Below are positions 44,489 to 52,382 of a DNA stretch of 64,000 nucleotides, in pieces. Both the position numbers and the translations under genes were made by a program. The DNA is from Psychrobacillus faecigallinarum. GTDB lineage: Bacteria > Bacillota > Bacilli > Bacillales_A > Planococcaceae. The number at the start of each line of letters is the position of its first letter. Within the stretch, counting starts at the first letter, position 1. The DNA is taken from contig NZ_JACSQO010000003.1 in NCBI RefSeq assembly GCF_014836595.1, forward strand, positions 233,319 to 297,318, given 5' to 3'. Below the pieces are notes generated by a model. The model saw only the letters and a program-made list of their open reading frames with translations. It made no database searches and had not been told where the DNA came from.

Positions 44489-45717
44489 TATTTTAATTTT
44501 TCTTCAATTGCCTTGGCTGCTGCATCTGCAGCTTCTTTAGGAGTTTTCTTGCCTTCTAACATTGTTTGTAGTTCCGCTTGTATTAAAGGCATAATGTTTC
44601 GCCCTTCCGGATGAATGACCCCTGACTGTGTAAATTGAGTGTAAGAGGCCAATTGTGCTAAATATTTTTGATCATCGTAAATATCCTTTGCCGATTCTCT
44701 AGTAGGAATGAATTGGGTTTCTCTATTAAACTTCCTTTGATTTTCTGCATTGGTGATTACCTTTATAAACTCTGCAGCAGCATCTTTATTATCTGAATTA
44801 ACTGGCACAACAAACATCCCAGTAGTACCATAAGTAGCCTGTTTTTTATTTTTTAATGGCGGTGCTATCACAAAGTCAAACGTCTCTTTTTCTAGCATTC
44901 TACTAACTGATTTCCCTGCCCCTTGAATAGACAGCAGCTTACCGCTATCCCATAATGCATCATGATCTAAAGCAGTAATAGAGTCCTTTGGAATGTAGCC
45001 GTTGTTATATATTTTATTGATAAATTCAAATGCCTCTACTCCGTTTTCGTTATTAATCAACACTTTGTTATCTTCTGTTAGAATTTCACCGCCTGCTTGC
45101 CATAGATAAGGGTAAAGTGTCCCATTCATTGAACCTCCGCCTTGAAAGCTAGAGGCATAATAACCTTTTTCTTTAGCTTTAGCAGCCCATTTTTCAAACT
45201 CTTCCCAAGTAGTAGGAAGCTTTGAAGGGTCTTCTCCAATCGCTTTCACTACATCCACATTGTACATAAAGGTCTCGACAGATTGAAGAATTGGTACACC
45301 GTACATTTTCCCCTTCCATTTAGTAGGGATTAAAGAGCTTTCTACAAAATCGTCCATATCATTGTCTTCCAAATAAGGGCTTAGATCTACGAGCATCCCT
45401 GCTTCAGCATATTGAGGCATCTGATCGGGAATGGCGTAAAACACATCGGGTCCATTATTGGCAGCAAGAGCAGTCAAAATTTTTTGATCGCGATTAGCCC
45501 AAGGGATTTGTTCAAAATTAACTTTCACACCGGAAGTCTCCTCATATGAAGCAATTAACTCTTTCCACATTTCTCCTTCTTTTTCTTGATTGTCAGTGTA
45601 TGGATGAGCCCAAACGGTTATTTCCCCTTTGTCATTAGAACCAGACGTTTCAGAATCATCATTACAAGCAACTAGTAATAAACTACAGAATAGAAACAAA
45701 GAAAATAACTTTTTCAT
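44488..45717 (-). CDS. Extracellular sugar-binding lipoprotein (paralogue 2)
   Basis: 409 residues after GGAGGG. Signal peptide with lipobox LLVACNDD (Cys 18). The mature sequence parallels the gene at 41.9 kb along its whole length, for example VNFEQIPWANRDQK, GGGSMNGTLYPYLWQAGGE and IHPEGRNIMPLIQAELQTM. It has its own promoter and terminator and no permease of its own, so it probably feeds the same permeases with a related ligand. The linker after the lipid Cys is shorter than in paralogue 1. A recent duplication that included upstream DNA is the likely origin. Confidence 0.92.
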   Translation of the reverse strand: MKKLFSLFLFCSLLLVACNDDSETSGSNDKGEITVWAHPYTDNQEKEGEMWKELIASYEETSGVKVNFEQIPWANRDQKILTALAANNGPDVFYAIPDQMPQYAEAGMLVDLSPYLEDNDMDDFVESSLIPTKWKGKMYGVPILQSVETFMYNVDVVKAIGEDPSKLPTTWEEFEKWAAKAKEKGYYASSFQGGGSMNGTLYPYLWQAGGEILTEDNKVLINNENGVEAFEFINKIYNNGYIPKDSITALDHDALWDSGKLLSIQGAGKSVSRMLEKETFDFVIAPPLKNKKQATYGTTGMFVVPVNSDNKDAAAEFIKVITNAENQRKFNRETQFIPTRESAKDIYDDQKYLAQLASYTQFTQSGVIHPEGRNIMPLIQAELQTMLEGKKTPKEAADAAAKAIEEKLK

Positions 45718-45823
45718 TTCACTTTCCCTCCTAACTATTTGTATTCAGATTACATTTCTTTATTTTCATAAAAACCAACCTTCTCAAATTCCTCCTTTCA
45801 TTTTCATCCGACTGTTCTCAAGG

Positions 45824-45852
45824 ATAGTAAGCAATAATACAAATTACACCAA
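45824..45852 (-). promoter_or_regulatory. Promoter of binding-protein gene 2
   Basis: Minus strand TTGGTG, 17 bp, TACTAT; predicted start near 45817, about 100 nt before the ATG. The conserved AGAC element lies 70-95 bp further upstream, a fitting place for an activator. Confidence 0.5.
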
Positions 45853-45920
45853 GGTATATATTAACAAAAATTACAGATTCTAAATCAAATAGTGACCTAA
45901 TAGTATATGATTGACTAGAA

Positions 45921-45948
45921 AGAAACAATGTCTAGAAATGGTCTGTAA
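45921..45948 (-). promoter_or_regulatory. Conserved upstream element of binding-protein gene 2
   Basis: Minus strand AGACCATTTCTAGACATTGT: AGAC repeats 11 bp apart, then TTCTTT and CAATCATATA, closely matching 43481-43508. Confidence 0.5.
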
Positions 45949-45986
45949 TCCCCCATATTAAATAAAACGACATTATTGTGAATGAA

Positions 45987-46066
45987 TTAAGAGCGTGGAA
46001 AAATAACCCAAGAGTTTCACATCGAGGGTATCAATGGCCTTTTCCGAGTCTAACAATCGCTCTTAA
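45987..46066. repeat. 80-bp segment bounded by 9-bp inverted repeats
   Basis: TTAAGAGCG at 45987-45995 and CGCTCTTAA at 46058-46066 are perfect inverted repeats. The enclosed DNA is non-coding. It may be a decayed miniature element or chance. Confidence 0.3.
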
Positions 46067-46142
46067 ACAAATCGTTTATCATCTGTCTCTGCATGGAGGG
46101 AGAAGTGTAACCATCCACGTAGAAAGCGTAGCGCCTGAAACG

Positions 46143-46190
46143 AAAAAAGACTATAGACAGTTTCAAATTTCTTTGAATTTGTCTATAGTT
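46143..46190 (-). terminator. Terminator of the persulfide operon
   Basis: ACTATAGACA / TGTCTATAGT 10-bp outer stem plus TTCAAA/TTTGAA inner stem; the minus strand continues CTTTTTTCG. Thirty-six bp past the TauE-type stop. Confidence 0.85.
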
Positions 46191-46225
46191 TGCAACAACA
46201 TTAATAATGATACTTCTTTATAATC

Positions 46226-47002
46226 CTATAAAATATCCAACCAAATTTTAATGGCAGTTCCTAAAATGAGTAATGCAAGTATGAACTGTAAAACTTTCGT
46301 ATTCATACTCTTGCCTGCTTTGGCTCCAAGTGGTGCTGCTATTAAACTAGCTACAATCATAATAACTGCAGGATAATATTCAACCTGTCCCGTTGATACT
46401 TTACCTATTGTCGCACCAATAGAAGATATAAAAGTAATTGCTAAGCTTGTAGCAATTGTCATTCGTGTTGGTATTTTTAATACTACTAGCATAATTGGCA
46501 CTAACAGAAATCCACCTGCTGCCCCTACAATTCCCGATCCAATTCCTACTATAAAAGCTAAAATAGCTGCTAAAAACTTGTTAAAGGTGACTTCATTTAA
46601 AGGCTTATCATCCACCTGTTTTTTTGGTACAAACATCATGACTGCCGCTATTAACGCTAAAATGCCATACACAATGTTAACTGTCTCCTCGGTTAATCCC
46701 TTTGAACCGAAGCTACCTACAAAACTACCTATTAAAATAGCTCCACCCATATAAATAATAAGTGACTTATTTAAATATCCACCTTTACGGTAAGCCCATA
46801 CACCCGCTATAGAGGCAAAGAGCACCTGTACTGCGCTAATCCCTGATACCTCATGTGATGTAAATGCTGTAAATCCGAACATGACTGGTATATATAATAG
46901 CATCGGGTATTTAATGATTGATCCCCCAATGCCTAGCATACCAGACACATATGAACCGACAAATCCTATAAGAAAAATTGTAATGATCCAAGGTATATCC
47001 AT
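46226..47002 (-). CDS. tauE: TauE/SafE (TSUP) family sulfur-compound exporter
   Basis: 258 residues after AAGGAGG, about eight membrane helices. TSUP repeats: [26 protein letters not shown] near the start (key [14 protein letters not shown]) and [21 protein letters not shown] in the second half. In cst operons of Firmicutes a TauE-type protein exports sulfite or another sulfur oxyanion formed by persulfide oxidation. Last gene of the operon here, after an internal hairpin. Confidence 0.88.
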   Translation of the reverse strand: MDIPWIITIFLIGFVGSYVSGMLGIGGSIIKYPMLLYIPVMFGFTAFTSHEVSGISAVQVLFASIAGVWAYRKGGYLNKSLIIYMGGAILIGSFVGSFGSKGLTEETVNIVYGILALIAAVMMFVPKKQVDDKPLNEVTFNKFLAAILAFIVGIGSGIVGAAGGFLLVPIMLVVLKIPTRMTIATSLAITFISSIGATIGKVSTGQVEYYPAVIMIVASLIAAPLGAKAGKSMNTKVLQFILALLILGTAIKIWLDIL

Positions 47003-47070
47003 ATTTATTCCTCCTTTTAAGAAAAGACAGACAAACTTTGAAAACAGCTTTTGTTTCCTTATTTATGAAA

Positions 47071-47096
47071 AAAGGGGACCACTCTAGGGTCCCCCT
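47071..47096 (-). terminator. Internal terminator before tauE
   Basis: GGGGACC / GGTCCCC stem on the minus strand followed by CTTTTTTC. It would separate the enzyme genes from the exporter gene by partial termination. Confidence 0.8.
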
Positions 47097-47102
47097 ATCC
47101 AC

Positions 47103-47330
47103 TTATGCTTTTTGAATCCAAAACTTTAGAACTCCAGCTTCCTCTAATTGCTCTAAAATAGTGTGACCTCCAGATGAAGCCCAGGCAGGAATATCTGCCA
47201 AAGCTCCTTTATCGGTTACATGTACTTCTAATATTTCACCGGACTCAATTGTATCCATTGCCTTTTTAGTACGAACGATCGGCATTGGACAAGCTAAACC
47301 TTTTGCATCTAATACTTTTGTTGAATTCAT
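47103..47330 (-). CDS. tusA: TusA family sulfur carrier
   Basis: 75 residues with AAGGAG upstream. Signature DAKGLACPMPIVRTKKAM with the reactive Cys15 and the C-P-x-P motif, then VTDKGALADIPAWASSGGH. Carries sulfane sulfur as a persulfide between the rhodaneses and acceptors. Operon partner of the MBL fusion 43 bp upstream. Confidence 0.93.
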   Translation of the reverse strand: MNSTKVLDAKGLACPMPIVRTKKAMDTIESGEILEVHVTDKGALADIPAWASSGGHTILEQLEEAGVLKFWIQKA

Positions 47331-47373
47331 TTTTCATTTCTCCTTTTAGTAAATAGTTTTTTTTTTAGACTAA

Positions 47374-48501
47374 TTAGCGTACAGCACAACGGTTTGGACC
47401 TATTTCCATTTCTGTTTGTTCTTCTGAGGTCGGCGTTATTTTCCCCATATTGACTTGACGGATTTCTTGATAGGCATTAGGTTGTGGAGGAAGATTATCA
47501 GTAACAATGCTACGGAATTTATTTTCATCCTCAATATTTAAACCATGGTTTTCTAAAAACAAATCTCCTAATCTTTTCGCAACAGTTCCATCTACATTTA
47601 ATTCATCAATTATCATGAAGTGAGCAGGTAGAACGATTAAATCATCAGAAAGCTCGCGATAGCGTGTATACAATGTTTCTCTTAAATCTCCAACCCAGTC
47701 TTCTGCCAGACCAGCTAAATCTGGGCGTCCTATGGAATCAATAAATAAGATATCACCTGTTAATAAAAACTTGTTATCTACAATAAAAGAAGTAGATCCT
47801 ATTGTATGCCCTGGTGAATAAATTGCTTGGATAGCAATAGTTGTATGACCAATTTCCACTTTTTCACCATCTACTAACGGTGTGTAGTCAAATACGACTT
47901 CTACTGCGTCCTTTGGTGGCAAGTAATAAGTAGCACCTGTCTGCGCAGCAATTTGACGGCCACCAGAAATATGGTCTGCATGTAAATGCGTATCAAAAAT
48001 ATGTGTAATCTTTGCTTTTTTACTTGCTGCGAAATTGATAAATACATCAGCCATGCGAGTAGCATCTATAATTGCCGCTTCCCCATTAGAGATAACCATA
48101 TAAGATAAGCAGCCTTTTCCTAAACGAACAAATTGGTAAAGTTCGCCTCCATCCTGTAGGTCACTCACTTTAATTGGCTCGAGGTATTCACTCCATGCCT
48201 TCATCCCACCTTGTAGATAAGCAGCGTCACGTCCTGCATCTGAAAGCATTTCTGCTACCATAATGGACGACCCTTCCTTCGCACAAACGACTAAAATCTC
48301 TTTGTCATCAGGTATCTGAGGTAGAATTTCTTCTACACCATCCAGTAATTCAAAATAAGGTATATTTAAGTATTTAAATTTATGTCCTTCTATTTTCCAA
48401 TCAGCAAATGCATCCGTGTTACGTACATCTAAAATGAATAGATTTTCATTATTAATTACTTTTTTTGCAATTATATCTGCTGTCCATTTAGTTACTGTCA
48501 T
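47374..48501 (-). CDS. Rhodanese-MBL fusion, persulfide dioxygenase-like
   Basis: 375 residues from ATG 48501; a TTG at 48507 is also in frame. Residues 1-105 form a rhodanese domain ([14 protein letters not shown], active-site loop [10 protein letters not shown]). Residues about 115-350 form a metallo-beta-lactamase fold with [43 protein letters not shown] and VLPAHF. That matches ETHE1/CstB-type non-haem iron persulfide dioxygenases, which turn persulfides into sulfite or thiosulfate. The order Rhd-MBL is the reverse of the MBL-Rhd-Rhd order of staphylococcal CstB. An operator-like site lies just upstream. Confidence 0.88.
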   Translation of the reverse strand: MTVTKWTADIIAKKVINNENLFILDVRNTDAFADWKIEGHKFKYLNIPYFELLDGVEEILPQIPDDKEILVVCAKEGSSIMVAEMLSDAGRDAAYLQGGMKAWSEYLEPIKVSDLQDGGELYQFVRLGKGCLSYMVISNGEAAIIDATRMADVFINFAASKKAKITHIFDTHLHADHISGGRQIAAQTGATYYLPPKDAVEVVFDYTPLVDGEKVEIGHTTIAIQAIYSPGHTIGSTSFIVDNKFLLTGDILFIDSIGRPDLAGLAEDWVGDLRETLYTRYRELSDDLIVLPAHFMIIDELNVDGTVAKRLGDLFLENHGLNIEDENKFRSIVTDNLPPQPNAYQEIRQVNMGKITPTSEEQTEMEIGPNRCAVR

Positions 48502-48508
48502 GTCCAAA

Positions 48509-48524
48509 TTACCCCCATAGGTAT
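48509..48524 (-). promoter_or_regulatory. CstR operator candidate 4
   Basis: TTACC-N6-GGTAT (one mismatch from ATACC-N6-GGTAT), 8 bp before the rhodanese-MBL start. Confidence 0.5.
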
Positions 48525-48559
48525 TATTTTCGTTAAAAATTTTTAAGCATTTTGTACGG

Positions 48560-48955
48560 TTAGAAAGTCAATGTCGGAGACGCGTCTTTTGCAAATTCTA
48601 GAAACGTCACTGCTCCTCCCACTTCGATACCATTAACAAAATCCTCCTTTGTTAATCCCATTACATCCATAGTCATTTGACAAGCAATAAATTTAACCCC
48701 TAATTCCTGCGACATTTCCACCAGTTGAGGAATATTAGGTATATTCGCGTTTTTAAACCCTTCCGCTAGGCTCTCTCTGCCTTCAGGCATTGGTAATGCC
48801 TGCATTCCTTGTTTATGGATTAAATTCAACCCTTCGAACGTAAAAAATATTGCTACCTCTTTTTCTGTTGCTGCTGCAGCTGTTGCTATATTGAACACTT
48901 TATATGCATCAAAAAGTCCACCATTACTTGCTATGATTGCTACTTTGTTTGTCAT
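48560..48955 (-). CDS. DsrE/DsrF-like (DsrE2) sulfur-carrier protein
   Basis: 131 residues from ATG 48955, 7 nt after AGGAGG; the ATG at 48958 is alternative. [26 protein letters not shown] at the start and the signature [16 protein letters not shown] near residue 95 with the conserved Cys. DsrE2 proteins bind sulfane sulfur on that Cys and exchange it with TusA. Lies 8 bp after the TusA-rhodanese fusion. Confidence 0.88.
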   Translation of the reverse strand: MTNKVAIIASNGGLFDAYKVFNIATAAAATEKEVAIFFTFEGLNLIHKQGMQALPMPEGRESLAEGFKNANIPNIPQLVEMSQELGVKFIACQMTMDVMGLTKEDFVNGIEVGGAVTFLEFAKDASPTLTF

Positions 48956-48966
48956 CATTTTTCCTC

Positions 48967-49530
48967 CTAAATTGTTTTTTTAACGCTTCCGCTCCACTCT
49001 GTCATACCTGGTATGACATTCCAAACTTTTGCAAATCCATTTTGCACTAGTGTTTGTGCTGCAAGATCGCTTCGCTTGCCTGTTCTACATATCACATAAA
49101 CCGGCAAGTCTTTATCAAGTTCATCCATTCTTTCTTCTAACTCGCCCATTGGAATAGACTTAGCTCCATCTATGTGTCCAAAAGCAAACTCAGCAGTCTC
49201 GCGAACATCTAAAATTGTTCCTCCATCTGCCACTTTTGCTATTAGTTCATCCAAGGCAATGATTTCTTGATGCTGATTTTCTTCCATAGCCTCATTTGAA
49301 CATTTACGAATGTAATGCTTTAGTACATCCCCATCTTCAATTGTTCCAATGTATTGATGCCCCACTGTTTTAGACCACGCGGCAAGATCTGCCTTAGAGC
49401 CCTTGTCCGTAGCTGAAACTTCTAAAATTTGACCATCTTCTAAACCAGCCATGACCTTTTTTGTCTTTACTATAGGCATTGGACAAGCCAAACCTTTTGC
49501 ATCTAATTGAACATCTGCTTTTAAACTCAT
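48967..49530 (-). CDS. cstA: TusA-rhodanese fusion sulfurtransferase (CstA-like)
   Basis: 187 residues after GGAGGAG. Residues 1-75 are TusA (DAKGLACPMPIVKTKKVM with Cys16), with a linker containing an extra Cys (RKCSNEA). About 88-187 is a rhodanese domain (GTILDVRETAEFAFGHIDGA, loop YVICRTGKRSD). CstA of Staphylococcus is a multidomain sulfurtransferase with TusA and rhodanese units that takes persulfide sulfur; this protein is a shorter version. Preceded by a perfect ATACC-N6-GGTAT operator. Confidence 0.88.
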   Translation of the reverse strand: MSLKADVQLDAKGLACPMPIVKTKKVMAGLEDGQILEVSATDKGSKADLAAWSKTVGHQYIGTIEDGDVLKHYIRKCSNEAMEENQHQEIIALDELIAKVADGGTILDVRETAEFAFGHIDGAKSIPMGELEERMDELDKDLPVYVICRTGKRSDLAAQTLVQNGFAKVWNVIPGMTEWSGSVKKTI

Positions 49531-49544
49531 TTATACTCTCCTCC

Positions 49545-49560
49545 ATACCTAATAGGGTAT
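49545..49560 (-). promoter_or_regulatory. CstR operator candidate 3
   Basis: ATACC-TAATAG-GGTAT: perfect 5-bp arms, 6-bp centre, 15 bp upstream of the TusA-rhodanese start and in front of its ribosome site. Confidence 0.65.
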
Positions 49561-49581
49561 TATATTTTAGAAAAAATTTTT

Positions 49582-49878
49582 TTAGTTTATTTCACCTTCC
49601 CAAGCTAACATTCCACCAGTCATATTTGTAACATCATAGCCTTGGCTATCTAAAAACTGTGTGGCACGTCCACTTCTACCTCCAGATCGGCATACAATAA
49701 CGTAGGAATCTTTTTTCGAGAGCTCATTCATACGAAATTCTAACAGACCTAGTGGGATGTGAATAATCCCTGGTATTGCTCCTTGCTCCACTTCATCTAC
49801 TTCTCGCACGTCAATTAAATTTACTTTCTCACCCTTTACTAGTTTTTGTTCTAATTCTTTTGCTGTTATCTCTTTCAT
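49582..49878 (-). CDS. Single-domain rhodanese
   Basis: 98 residues after GAGGAGG. VNLIDVREVDEVEQGAIPGIIHIPLG, active-site loop IVCRSGGRSGRATQFL with Cys about 67, and DVTNMTGGMLAWEGE. Cytoplasmic sulfurtransferase moving sulfane sulfur, second of three rhodanese-containing genes in the operon. Confidence 0.92.
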   Translation of the reverse strand: MKEITAKELEQKLVKGEKVNLIDVREVDEVEQGAIPGIIHIPLGLLEFRMNELSKKDSYVIVCRSGGRSGRATQFLDSQGYDVTNMTGGMLAWEGEIN

Positions 49879-49893
49879 TTAAACTTCCTCCTC

Positions 49894-50235
49894 TTATCTC
49901 CATGCACTCATGCCACCACGGACATTTGTGACACGATCATAGCCTATTTTTTTTAATTGTTTACACGCATTACTACTACGCATACCACTTTGACAAATCA
50001 CTACAATCTCTTTATCCTTCGGTAGCTCATCCAATTTAGATCCCAATGGGATATTTTTAAACTGTCGAATGTTTCTCCCTTTATATTCAGCCGGAGTCCT
50101 TACATCTATGAAGAATTTATCTTTGTCATTTAATATATTTTTCAGCTCTGTAGTAGTAATATTTTTAATACCTTTTGCAGGCAACATCTTCCATGCAAAA
50201 AATACTACTACCAATGCAACAAATATCCATTCCAT
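49894..50235 (-). CDS. Membrane-anchored rhodanese
   Basis: 113 residues after AGGAGAG. A single N-terminal hydrophobic helix (EWIFVALVVVFFAWKMLP) anchors it; topology cannot be fixed. The rhodanese domain follows with FIDVRTPAEYKGRNI, active loop VVICQSGMRSSNACKQL (Cys about 83) and RVTNVRGGMSAW. Gap of 15 bp to the next rhodanese gene. Confidence 0.9.
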   Translation of the reverse strand: MEWIFVALVVVFFAWKMLPAKGIKNITTTELKNILNDKDKFFIDVRTPAEYKGRNIRQFKNIPLGSKLDELPKDKEIVVICQSGMRSSNACKQLKKIGYDRVTNVRGGMSAWR

Positions 50236-50246
50236 TTGTCTCTCTC

Positions 50247-50723
50247 CTATATAAATAGATTTACAGTGCCATCTTCAGCGTCAGCCAAGTACGCTGCTAC
50301 TCCCGCATACTGAACACCATCGAGTAATTCTTCTTGTTGTAATCCCAGCAAATCCATCGTCATAGTACAAGAAACTAATTTTATATCTTGCTCCTGTGCC
50401 ATCTCTATTAACTGAGTTAAAGAAAGTGCATTATGCTTTTTCATGACATGCTTAATCATTTTAGGTCCCATACCAGCCATCTGCATTTTAGATAGTCCAA
50501 GCTGCTCTGCTCCCCTCGGCATCATTTTGCCAAACATTTTTTCTAAAAATCCTTTTTTAACCTCAATATGCTGTTGTTTACGTAGCGCATTTATTCCCCA
50601 AAATGTGTGAAATATTGTAACCTCATGATCGTAAGCTGCTGCACCGTTTGCAATAATGTATGCTGCCATCGCCTTATCATAATCACCACTGAATAAAACT
50701 ATCGTAGTTCTTTTCTTTTCCAT
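50247..50723 (-). CDS. DsrE/DsrF-like (DsrE2) sulfur-carrier protein, longer form
   Basis: 158 residues from the ATG at 50723, 6 nt after AAGGAG; an in-frame ATG at 50738 overlaps the operator and lacks a ribosome site. TTIVLFSGDYDKAMAAYIIANGAA opens the domain, and VSCTMTMDLLGLQQEEL carries the conserved Cys. A middle insertion (LEKMFGKMMPRGAEQLGLSKMQMAGMGPKMIKHVM) with repeated Met is typical of the long DsrE2 subgroup. Confidence 0.9.
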   Translation of the reverse strand: MEKKRTTIVLFSGDYDKAMAAYIIANGAAAYDHEVTIFHTFWGINALRKQQHIEVKKGFLEKMFGKMMPRGAEQLGLSKMQMAGMGPKMIKHVMKKHNALSLTQLIEMAQEQDIKLVSCTMTMDLLGLQQEELLDGVQYAGVAAYLADAEDGTVNLFI

Positions 50724-50736
50724 CTCAATCTCCTTC

Positions 50737-50752
50737 ATACCTGACGGGGTAT
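50737..50752 (-). promoter_or_regulatory. CstR operator candidate 2
   Basis: ATACC-TGACGG-GGTAT: perfect 5-bp arms, 6-bp centre, located between cstR and the long dsrE2 gene, just before its ribosome site. Confidence 0.65.
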
Positions 50753-50778
50753 TATTTTATTTAAATAAAAAAGCCGGA

Positions 50779-51039
50779 CTATCGGCTCTTTACAACTAAA
50801 TTCATTGCCTCTTGAATAACAGAATTCATTTTATCTTTATTTCCTTCTGCTTCTTGCACACATTCTAAAAGATTGTTACTAACAATTACACCAATTGTAC
50901 GATCTGCTGCAGAGCGAACTGCTGAAAGCTGGGTAACGACTTCCTTGCAGTCCTTGCCCTCCTCCATCATCCGTAAAATTCCACGAAGCTGGCCTTCCAT
51001 TCGTTTAATACGATTAATAGTTTTTGCATCGTATGCCAA
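50779..51039 (-). CDS. cstR: CstR persulfide-sensing repressor (CsoR/FrmR family)
   Basis: 86 residues from TTG 51039 (MAYDAKTINRIKRMEGQLRG). AAGGAGG stands 8 nt before it, while the GTG at 51048 abuts that site. With this start the two conserved cysteines fall at positions 31 (EEGKDCKEV) and 60 (NNLLECVQ), as in staphylococcal CstR. The residue four before the second Cys is Asn56, not the His needed for copper in CsoR. That points to sulfane-sulfur sensing by formation of Cys31-Cys60 polysulfide links. Divergent from eamA; first gene of the persulfide operon. Confidence 0.93.
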   Translation of the reverse strand: MAYDAKTINRIKRMEGQLRGILRMMEEGKDCKEVVTQLSAVRSAADRTIGVIVSNNLLECVQEAEGNKDKMNSVIQEAMNLVVKSR

Positions 51040-51083
51040 CAAGCACACCTCCTTCTGAAAATTTGATGAATGTTATAACCGTT

Positions 51084-51112
51084 ATATTATACCCCTCTAG
51101 GTATTTTGTCAA
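51084..51112 (-). promoter_or_regulatory. cstR promoter with CstR operator 1
   Basis: Minus strand TTGACA, 17 bp, TAATAT (TATAAT two bases further in gives a 15-bp spacer). The operator ATACC-CCTCTA-GGTAT (51089-51104) fills the spacer and -10, so a bound repressor would block polymerase. Confidence 0.85.
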
Positions 51113-51332
51113 CACCAATATAAAAAAGTAATTTTGTCCCTTAGTGATAATTTCCCTTATATATCTGCAAAAAGGTATGTGTACTAAACACTAGTTGATA
51201 AATTAATTATTTATTTTTAATCAAAAAAAGATGGATTGTTTAATTTACATATATGTTGTAAGATTCACTAGTTATATTAAAATATTTTTACTTACTTTAA
51301 CACACTTAATCTAAAGGTAAGGTGAACTATAG

Positions 51333-52250
51333 ATGAATACGAAAGCTTTTTTACTGGCGATTTTGACTGTAGCAATTTGGGGATCTTCTTTTGCAGCAAT
51401 TAGCGCCAGCTTAAACGGAGGTTATCCTCCCGGTCATTTGGCATTATTCCGTTTTTTGATTGCCTCGCTTATATTTTTACTCATTGCACTCTGGCCAGGA
51501 AGTAAATTTAAACTACCCGAAAAACAGGATGGGTGGAAAATAATAATCTTAGGCTGGATTGGTATTAGTTTGTATCATATATGCGTCACTTTTGGACAGA
51601 TGACTATTTCTGCAGGGACTGCAGGCATGTTAATTGGTTCTGCACCAATCGTTACCACTGTGATGGCTGTAATTATTTTAAAGGAACGTTTAGGTAAGGT
51701 AGGATGGGTTGGTTTAGCTTTCGGCTTTATCGGAATTATTCTTATTGCTTTTGGAACTGGGGATTCTTCCTTTGACATCTCTCCAGGAGTATTCCTAGTT
51801 TTAATAGCAGCTATTGCAACTTCTATTTTTTTCGTTTACCAAAAGCCTTTATTTAAAAAGTATAGCGCTATTGAACTTACTGCTTATTTTACATGGACAG
51901 GTACTTTGCCTTTTCTATTTTTTGCTCCAGGACTGTTTGATACACTCCAAAGTGCAACAAATGAAGCTAATTTATCGGCTATTTATATTGGAATATTCCC
52001 TACCGCACTTGCCTACCTCACATGGGCAATAGCTTTATCTCAAAGTAATGCAAGCTCTGTTTCAAATACATTATACGCTGAGCCGGTTGTAGCTATAGTC
52101 ATCACTTGGATTTGGCTTCACGAGCTTCCATCTCCTCTCTCTATTGTTGGAGGAGTAATTGCTATTAGCAGCTTGTTGTTCGTCAACCTTTATGGAAAAA
52201 AACAACGGCTATCCCTTCAACAAAAAAAGTTGGTCAAGTCTCATACATGA
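51333..52250 (+). CDS. EamA/DMT family transporter
   Basis: 305 residues, ten predicted helices in two EamA halves. FLLAILTVAIWGSSFAAISASL opens the first, then the end-of-half motif SAGTAGMLIGSAPIVTTVMAVIILKERLG (key AGMLIGSAPIVTTV). The second half ends ALSQSNASSVSNTLYAEPVVAIVITWIWLHELPS. Family members export or import amino acids and other small metabolites; the substrate is not readable. It is transcribed away from cstR, and the 280-bp gap shows no shared operator apart from the cstR one. Confidence 0.87.
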   Translation: MNTKAFLLAILTVAIWGSSFAAISASLNGGYPPGHLALFRFLIASLIFLLIALWPGSKFKLPEKQDGWKIIILGWIGISLYHICVTFGQMTISAGTAGMLIGSAPIVTTVMAVIILKERLGKVGWVGLAFGFIGIILIAFGTGDSSFDISPGVFLVLIAAIATSIFFVYQKPLFKKYSAIELTAYFTWTGTLPFLFFAPGLFDTLQSATNEANLSAIYIGIFPTALAYLTWAIALSQSNASSVSNTLYAEPVVAIVITWIWLHELPSPLSIVGGVIAISSLLFVNLYGKKQRLSLQQKKLVKSHT

Positions 52251-52335
52251 TTGGCAAGTGAGTAGGTAGTTCTTCGGCTAACGCTACTTTTTCTCGAGGG
52301 GCAAGTTGCTAGACAAATCTTTGCTTCTTGTCTTT

Positions 52336-52382
52336 TAAAAAGGTACCTAGTGACTGAAAATTCACTTAGATACCTTTTTTTT
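52336..52382. terminator. Terminator shared by eamA and the small P450-linked gene
   Basis: AAAAAGGTA-CTA-GTGA arms with loop CTGAAAA, followed by TTTTTTTT on the plus strand. The right half overlaps the last codons of the minus-strand small gene. Confidence 0.75.

Noticed and set aside
45742..45800. Possible leader peptide before binding-protein gene 2 (AAAGGAGG near a TTG)
   Set aside because: Spacing between ribosome site and TTG is only 3 nt and no regulatory codon run is seen.
45978..46223. 81-codon ORF between glycan and sulfur loci
   Set aside because: No ribosome site; it runs through a terminator hairpin and repeat-like DNA.
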